DNA from: Rubrobacteraceae bacterium
GTDB taxonomy: Bacteria > Actinomycetota > Rubrobacteria > Rubrobacterales > Rubrobacteraceae
Direction: 5' to 3'
Length of the DNA: 5,794 nt
Assembly: GCA_029240775.1 (NCBI GenBank)
Contig: JARDZQ010000130.1
Location: forward strand, 1-5,794
Shown here: in pieces, positions 1 through 3,075 of the stretch
Position numbering within the stretch: position 1 is the first letter of the stretch
Layout: each line of letters starts with the position of its first letter
The notes under the pieces: model-generated
Told to the model about the DNA's origin: nothing
The model's database searches: none
The model's input: only the letters and a program-made list of their open reading frames with translations
Made by a program: the position numbers and the translations under genes

Positions 1-37
1 GTACTTTGTAACACCGAAAAGGCTTTTAATGCTTATT

Positions 38-57
38 TTGTCCACACTCTATCCACA
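38..57 (+). promoter_or_regulatory. Left-edge pair of one-mismatch DnaA boxes
   Basis: Two head-to-tail + strand boxes 11 bp apart: TTGTCCACA at 38-46 (A to G at position 3) and CTATCCACA at 49-57 (T to C at position 1). The first is the exact form I recall as preferred by Streptomyces and Mycobacterium DnaA. They are probably lower-affinity sites at the dnaA-side border of the origin. Confidence 0.75.
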
Positions 58-71
58 GGCTGGAGCAGAAA

Positions 72-121
72 TGTGGATAACTGGATCCGGATCCATCCAC
101 AGTTTCGCGGAGTTATCCACA
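72..121. promoter_or_regulatory. DnaA boxes of mixed orientation
   Basis: A perfect - strand box at 72-80, a weak + strand box CCATCCACA at 93-101 (two mismatches) and a perfect + strand box at 113-121. The weak box overlaps a palindrome at 82-95. The box at 113-121 faces the next one at 127-135, and the two form a perfect dyad. Confidence 0.85.
82..95. repeat. 14-bp perfect palindrome in oriC
   Basis: TGGATCCGGATCCA reads the same on both strands and consists of two abutting GGATCC units. It lies between oppositely oriented boxes at 72-80 and 93-101 and overlaps the second. It contains two GATC tetramers. No function is assigned. Confidence 0.6.
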
Positions 122-137
122 GAAGCTGTGGATAACT
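111..137. repeat. 12-bp perfect inverted repeat formed by two facing DnaA boxes
   Basis: AGTTATCCACAG (111-122) and CTGTGGATAACT (126-137) are exact reverse complements around a 3-bp centre (AAG). Each arm is a perfect DnaA box plus matching flanks, so the symmetry extends beyond what two boxes alone would give. Confidence 0.85.
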
Positions 138-264
138 GGTCCTGGCTGTGGATAACTCGGGGTGGGCCGGGTGTGACGGTTGTGGATAAACCTGTGGATA
201 ACAGGGGTCAAATCTGTGGATAAACCTGTGGAAAAAACTGTGGACAACTCGGGGCTGTGGATAA
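127..264 (-). promoter_or_regulatory. Run of eight DnaA boxes, all on the - strand
   Basis: Boxes at 127-135, 147-155, 181-189, 193-201, 215-223 and 256-264 are perfect (TGTGGATAA on the + strand). Those at 227-235 (TGTGGAAAA) and 239-247 (TGTGGACAA) have one mismatch. Start-to-start distances within 181-247 are 12, 22, 12 and 12 bp, so neighbouring boxes often have 3-bp gaps and lie near one or two helical turns apart. That geometry would suit a head-to-tail DnaA filament; this is inference from spacing. Confidence 0.92.
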
Positions 265-269
265 CTCGG
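144..269 (+). repeat. 17-bp direct repeat containing a DnaA box (144-160 and 253-269)
   Basis: GGCTGTGGATAACTCGG occurs exactly at 144-160 and 253-269, 109 bp apart. Eight of the 17 identical bases lie outside the 9-bp box, which suggests that box units with flanks were duplicated, or that the flanks are also under constraint. Confidence 0.75.
181..232 (+). repeat. 18-bp direct repeat in the box array (181-198 and 215-232)
   Basis: TGTGGATAAACCTGTGGA occurs exactly at 181-198 and 215-232, 34 bp apart. Each copy holds a perfect box and the start of the next box 12 bp on, so the repeated unit is a box pair with a fixed ACC spacer. Confidence 0.8.
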
Positions 270-315
270 CACTTATCCACAATCTGTCCACAGATTGTTG
301 GCACTTATCCACAAT
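268..315 (+). repeat. 16-bp direct repeat in the box array (268-283 and 300-315), with a small inverted repeat between
   Basis: GGCACTTATCCACAAT occurs exactly at 268-283 and 300-315, 32 bp apart, each with a perfect + strand box. Between them ACAATCTG (279-286) and CAGATTGT (291-298) form an 8-bp inverted repeat with a 4-nt centre, overlapping the weak box at 284-292. Confidence 0.75.
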
Positions 316-325
316 TTTCTCCACA
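273..325 (+). promoter_or_regulatory. First part of the rightward DnaA box run
   Basis: Perfect + strand boxes at 273-281 and 305-313, a one-mismatch box TTCTCCACA at 317-325 (12 bp from its neighbour) and a weak box CTGTCCACA at 284-292. From here every box faces dnaN, opposite to the run at 127-264, so box polarity switches between 264 and 273. Confidence 0.88.
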
Positions 326-370
326 GGCCAGGTTGCAGGTATTTGGCTTAGGTAAGGAGGATTTCGGCAG

Positions 371-387
371 TTATCCACATATCCACA
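371..387 (+). promoter_or_regulatory. Two overlapping DnaA boxes next to the unwinding tract
   Basis: A perfect box at 371-379 shares its last base with a one-mismatch box ATATCCACA at 379-387. They lie immediately before a GC block (388-391) and TTA triplets. In B. subtilis two boxes in this place anchor the DnaA oligomer that extends onto single-stranded DnaA-trios. They are separated from the other boxes by 45 bp (326-370) with no box. Confidence 0.88.
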
Positions 388-443
388 GCCCTTATTATTA
401 TTATTAATCTAATAAATATAGGGTTAGATAGTAATAATAAGGG
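388..443. other. AT-rich unwinding element with DnaA-trio-like TTA repeats
   Basis: After GCCC (388-391) come five TTA triplets in phase (392-406), then an AT-rich stretch to about 420, a short GGG and a second AT-rich stretch to 440. The complement of the TTA triplets reads 3'-AAT-5', which fits the relaxed DnaA-trio pattern 3'-(G/A)A(T/A)-5' as I recall it from Firmicutes. The tract is far richer in A/T than anything else in the window. Its ends, CCCTTATTATTA (389-400) and TAATAATAAGGG (432-443), form a perfect 12-bp inverted repeat with a 31-nt spacer. The element ends 15 bp before the dnaN ATG, so it must also be part of the dnaN promoter or leader. Confidence 0.82.
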
Positions 444-445
444 GA

Positions 446-457
446 GAGAGGAGGAGG
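446..457 (+). promoter_or_regulatory. Purine-rich ribosome binding region of dnaN
   Basis: A repetitive GAGAGGAGGAGG tract. The last AGGAGG (452-457) is only 1 nt from the ATG, too close for ideal use, while the earlier AGAGG (447-451) is 7 nt away, so the upstream part is the likelier Shine-Dalgarno. The tract starts only a few bases after the right arm of the inverted repeat (432-443), so a leader hairpin could affect ribosome access; this is inference. Confidence 0.7.
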
Positions 458-458
458 T

Positions 459-1595
459 ATGAGGGCTGTTTGCAACACGGAGGCCTTCGGCAAGAAGCTT
501 GCTCTGGTCTCCAGAGGAGTCTCTGCGAGATCCACCATCCAGTTGCTCGGGGGGATACTATTCGAGGCTGGCGATGGTTCGGTGAGGCTCTCGGCGACGG
601 ACATGGAGATCTCGGTCCAGACCTCTTCGCCGGCAGAGGTCGAGGAGGAGGGGAGGGTCGTCATCCCGGCCCGCATCTTCAACGACATCGTGCGGTCGCT
701 GCCAGGAGGAAGCTTCTCGCTAGAGCACGACGACTCGGGCGGGACGGTGAGACTCGCGGCCGGGGAGAACGAGTACCGCATCAGGGCGTATGCGGCCGAC
801 GACTTCCCGCAGTTGCCGGGCTTCGACGCGGAGGCGGCGTTCAAGATGAGCGGGGAGTTGCTCGTGGAGACCGTCGAGAAGGTCTCGCGGTCCTACTCGA
901 GGGACGAGACCAGGCCCGTGTTGACGGGGATCCTCATCAGCTTCGAGGAGAACCGGGTCAGGATGGTGACCACCGACTCGTATCGCCTCAGCATCAAGGA
1001 GACGGAGCTGGCGACGACTGCCTTTGAAGGGGCGAGGGAGGCCATCATCCCGGCGCGGGCGATGCAGGAGGTCTCCCGCATTTTCTCCGGCTCGGACGAG
1101 GAAGAGGTCGAGGTCGCTCTCTCGGAGAACCAGGCGCTCTTCAGGATCGGTGACGTACTGTTTGGCACCCGTCTCATCGACGGCAACTTCCCCGAGTACC
1201 GGAGATTATTGCCGACCACGTTCGAGCGGGAGATCTCGGTGAGCCGGGAGGAGCTGATGGGTACTTTGCGGCGCGTCAACCTCTTCGCCCAGCGCCAGAC
1301 GCCGCCCGTCCCTGTGAGCCTCTCGTTCTCGGAAGGTGCCGTCGAGGTCATCGTGCGCAACGGCGAGGTGGGGGAGGCCCACGAGAGGTTGCCGGCGACC
1401 AGCGAGGACGACTTCCTCATCTCCTTCAACCCGGGCTATCTGCTGGACGGTGTCTCGGCCATTGACACCGAGAAGGTCGTCTTCAAGCTCAACGAGGCGC
1501 TCAAGCCTGGCCTCATAGTACCCGGCGAGGACGGGGAGGGGGAACCGGACTTTCTGTACCTGATCATGCCGATGCGCGACCCCTCCCAGGGCTAG
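459..1595 (+). CDS. dnaN: DNA polymerase III beta subunit (sliding clamp)
   Basis: The 378-residue product is the usual clamp length (E. coli 366). Two copies form a ring on DNA that tethers polymerase and recruits repair and replication proteins. The three clamp folds lie at roughly 1-125, 130-250 and 255-378. Family landmarks include AADDFPQLP (112-120), RPVLTGIL in domain II, TDSYRLS (172-178), NFPEYRRLLP (243-252) and the C-terminal MPMR (370-373). L177, P252 and M370 correspond to peptide-pocket residues L177, P242 and M362 of the E. coli clamp. The usual tail ends soon after MPMR; here it reads DPSQG. The ATG is chosen because the N-terminus MRAVCNTEAFGKKL aligns with the usual clamp start and a purine-rich ribosome site precedes it. 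It leads a compact group with yaaA (16-bp gap) and recF. Its transcription must start in or cross the origin AT-rich tract. Confidence 0.97.
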   Translation: MRAVCNTEAFGKKLALVSRGVSARSTIQLLGGILFEAGDGSVRLSATDMEISVQTSSPAEVEEEGRVVIPARIFNDIVRSLPGGSFSLEHDDSGGTVRLAAGENEYRIRAYAADDFPQLPGFDAEAAFKMSGELLVETVEKVSRSYSRDETRPVLTGILISFEENRVRMVTTDSYRLSIKETELATTAFEGAREAIIPARAMQEVSRIFSGSDEEEVEVALSENQALFRIGDVLFGTRLIDGNFPEYRRLLPTTFEREISVSREELMGTLRRVNLFAQRQTPPVPVSLSFSEGAVEVIVRNGEVGEAHERLPATSEDDFLISFNPGYLLDGVSAIDTEKVVFKLNEALKPGLIVPGEDGEGEPDFLYLIMPMRDPSQG

Positions 1596-1611
1596 GACCG
1601 TAGCTGAGCCC

Positions 1612-1806
1612 GTGCAGCTCTCACCCGGCATGACGCTCGGTCAGGCGCTCAAGGCGTCGGACGTCGTCGGGAGCGGCGGCGAGGCGAAGGTCGTGATCCA
1701 GGGCGGAGAGGTCAGGGTGAACGGCGAGGTCGAGACGCGCCGCGGCCGCAGGCTGATAGAGGGCGACGTGATCGAGGTGGGGGACGAGCGCCTGGAGGTA
1801 CGTTGA
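1612..1806 (+). CDS. yaaA: S4-domain RNA-binding protein, YaaA type (near RecF)
   Basis: A 64-residue basic protein that is almost entirely one S4 RNA-binding fold. The diagnostic block runs SGGEAK (21-26), GGEVRVNGEVETRRGRRL (31-48), then EGDVIEV (50-56). Small proteins of this kind sit between dnaN and recF in many Firmicutes (B. subtilis yaaA, also called rlbA) and are thought to bind RNA or ribosomes; the exact role is not clear to me. It is unrelated to E. coli YaaA. GTG at 1612 is the first usable start after an in-frame stop at 1561-1563. ATG at 1630 would still keep the S4 core, so the start is uncertain by six codons. No strong ribosome site is seen: AGGA at 1594-1597 is distant. Translation may depend on coupling to dnaN, 16 bp upstream. 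Its stop overlaps the recF start. Confidence 0.9.
   Translation: MQLSPGMTLGQALKASDVVGSGGEAKVVIQGGEVRVNGEVETRRGRRLIEGDVIEVGDERLEVR
1794..1799 (+). promoter_or_regulatory. Ribosome binding site of recF, inside the yaaA end
   Basis: GGAGGT lies 3 nt before the TTG at 1803, close but workable. It supports this rare start, since the next in-frame TTG (1815) is too far away. The site is inside the last codons of yaaA, so ribosomes ending yaaA would pass directly over it. Confidence 0.7.
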
Positions 1807-2918
1807 CCTCCTACTTGCGAGCTTTGAGGCTCGTGAACTTCCGCAACTATCCGGACGACACGGTCGTGCTGGCCCCCGGCCTCAACGTCGTCGTAGGCGA
1901 CAACGCGCAGGGGAAGACGAACCTGCTCGAGGGGATCTCCTTCGCCGTCACCGGCTCCTCGCCCCGCACCCCGAACGACTCGGAGGTCGTTCGCTGGGGG
2001 CGGGACTTCGCCCGCACCGAGGCTCGCGTCTACCTCGACGGCGGCGAGCGTGCCGTGGCGGTCGGCTACGCCCCGGGCCAGAAGAAGCGTGTCACCGTGG
2101 ATGGTGCCCCGGCGCCCTCGCTCGCGACCTACGCTGCGGGCGGCGCGGGGGTGAGGGTCGTGACCTTCCTCCCCGACGATATACGGATCGTGAAAGGAGC
2201 CCCCGCCGACCGGAGGGAGTTCCTCGACGGCCTGCTCTCCACCCTCCGCCCGGCTTATGCCAGGGCCGCCATCGAGTACGCGAAGGCCGTTCAACAACGC
2301 AACCAGCTCCTCAGGAGGATCCGGGATGGGTTCTCCTCGGAGCGCACACTCTCGACCTGGGACAGGAAGGTCGTCGAGCTCGGGGAGACGGTCCTCAGGG
2401 GCCGCGAGGCAGCCCTCGGCCCCCTCGAGGCGTACTTCGCTGCCTCTCTGAGGGCCCTGTACGGCCCTGAGAAGGCCGACGTACGCTATTCCTATAGCGC
2501 ACCCCTCGACGGGTACGCCGAGGCGCTCAGAGGGGCTCACAGCGCAGACATCGAACGCGGCACCACCTCGGTCGGGCCACACCGGGACGACTTCGGGGTC
2601 CTGCTCGGCGGGGTGGACCTCACGACCTACGGCTCGCAGGGTCAGCAGAGGCTCGCCACGCTCGCGCTCAAGTTCGCCGCCAGAGACCACGTGAGGGGGG
2701 AGACGGGGGAGGACCCCATACTGCTCTTCGACGACGTCATGAGCGAGCTCGACGAGCGCCGCCGCGATTACCTTGCAGGGTACTTCCTCGAGAGCACCCA
2801 GGCCGTCATCACCACCACCAACCTCGACTACTTCGACGAAGATATACTCGAAAGATCCCACGTCGTACGTATATCTGGTGGTGCCGTCTCGGAGACTACA
2901 AGCGGTGGTGTTCGGTAA
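1803..2918 (+). CDS. recF: DNA replication and repair protein RecF
   Basis: A 371-residue SMC-like ATPase that, with RecO and RecR, helps load RecA at single-strand gaps and stalled forks. The N-terminus YLRALRLVNFRNY is the classic RecF opening. Walker A is GDNAQGKT (32-39). The middle carries the conserved TTSVGPHRDDF (254-264). The ABC signature is SQGQQR (278-283). Walker B is ILLFDDV (306-312), with SELD (314-317) as the D-loop. All ATPase motifs are intact and length is normal. The start is TTG at 1803, whose last bases form the yaaA TGA stop (4-bp overlap TTGA); the RecF N-terminus would be incomplete from any later start. Low-efficiency TTG initiation plus coupling would keep RecF scarce relative to the clamp; this is inference. 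Clustering with dnaN is the common arrangement at bacterial origins. Confidence 0.97.
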   Translation: MTSYLRALRLVNFRNYPDDTVVLAPGLNVVVGDNAQGKTNLLEGISFAVTGSSPRTPNDSEVVRWGRDFARTEARVYLDGGERAVAVGYAPGQKKRVTVDGAPAPSLATYAAGGAGVRVVTFLPDDIRIVKGAPADRREFLDGLLSTLRPAYARAAIEYAKAVQQRNQLLRRIRDGFSSERTLSTWDRKVVELGETVLRGREAALGPLEAYFAASLRALYGPEKADVRYSYSAPLDGYAEALRGAHSADIERGTTSVGPHRDDFGVLLGGVDLTTYGSQGQQRLATLALKFAARDHVRGETGEDPILLFDDVMSELDERRRDYLAGYFLESTQAVITTTNLDYFDEDILERSHVVRISGGAVSETTSGGVR

Positions 2919-2974
2919 CTAGCTCGCACGTCCCGAAAAAGGCTTAGATAAGCGGCAAACAGCGCGAAGGGGGG

Positions 2975-3002
2975 TTGGAAAGCGCACAAGATGTGTTACA
3001 AT
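2975..3002 (+). promoter_or_regulatory. Sigma-70-type promoter of gyrB-gyrA
   Basis: The -35 element TTGGAA (2975-2980) matches TTGACA at four of six positions. The -10 element TACAAT (2997-3002) matches TATAAT at five of six. The spacer is 16 bp. Transcription would start near 3008-3012, giving a leader of about 65 nt before the gyrB start. Gyrase genes are often induced by loss of supercoiling, and spacer or -10 geometry is often part of that; whether it applies here is not visible from sequence alone. Confidence 0.65.
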
Positions 3003-3006
3003 CTTG
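2987..3006. promoter_or_regulatory. Operator-like dyad over the gyrB -10 box
   Basis: CAAGAT (2987-2992) and ATCTTG (3001-3006) are exact reverse complements around 8 bp (GTGTTACA). The dyad spans the whole -10 hexamer at 2997-3002, so a dimeric protein bound here would block polymerase. No family can be named, and a 6-bp arm pair may be chance. Confidence 0.4.
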
Positions 3007-3062
3007 GGGTGCGAACCTTTGTTGATAAGAGTGATTTCGTAACTACCGCAGATTATATGACG

Positions 3063-3069
3063 AGGAGGG
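3063..3069 (+). promoter_or_regulatory. Ribosome binding site fixing the gyrB TTG start
   Basis: AGGAGGG ends 6 nt before TTG at 3076. No ATG or GTG at a good distance is in frame, so this strong site decides for the TTG start. Confidence 0.85.
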
Positions 3070-3075
3070 TCCTTT

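Larger units (their letters stand above)
1..458. other. oriC: Chromosomal replication origin (oriC), upstream of dnaN
   Basis: Non-coding region where the initiator DnaA would bind and melt DNA to start chromosome replication. It holds 11 exact matches to TTATCCACA: + strand at 113, 273, 305 and 371; - strand at 72, 127, 147, 181, 193, 215 and 256 (leftmost base of each 9-mer). Six matches have one mismatch: + strand 38, 49, 317 and 379; - strand 227 and 239. Two have two mismatches, both + strand: 93 and 284. An AT-rich tract (392-440) follows the last boxes. Position directly before dnaN is the usual actinobacterial and Firmicute oriC site, so dnaA is expected to the left. Short open frames across this stretch on both strands are translations of repeated boxes, not genes. 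I found no protein or RNA gene and no confident dnaN promoter here. Confidence 0.95.
2919..3075 (+). other. recF-gyrB intergenic region
   Basis: 157 bp without a supported gene. It is less GC-rich than the coding sequence around it. No convincing intrinsic terminator for the recF group is visible (no GC stem followed by a T run), so some transcripts may read through into gyrB. It holds a sigma-70-like promoter, an operator-like dyad and the gyrB ribosome site. The DUF721 gene found here in mycobacteria and Streptomyces is absent. Confidence 0.8.

Noticed and set aside
17..27. AAAAGGCTTTT as a dnaA terminator
   Set aside because: The stem is five A/T-dominated pairs with a one-base centre, which cannot form a stable hairpin.
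5..33. Promoter on the - strand at the window start, from the TACAAA-like word
   Set aside because: The position about 17 bp upstream reads AGCATT, not a -35 element, and no divergent gene is present in the window.
355..363. AGGAGG Shine-Dalgarno-like sequence inside the origin
   Set aside because: No start codon at a usable distance leads to a frame of any length.
29..407. Short open frames on both strands across the origin
   Set aside because: Their products are repeats of VDNxW/CG- or LSTxxV-like words that come from translating DnaA boxes; there is no ribosome site or family resemblance.
1641..2861. 406-codon open frame on the - strand opposite recF
   Set aside because: High GC in codon third positions opens antisense frames; the + strand carries intact RecF motifs across the same bases.
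2890..2960. Intrinsic terminator after recF
   Set aside because: GTCTCGGAGAC at 2886-2896 is a tight palindrome inside recF with no loop or T run; no other GC stem was found.
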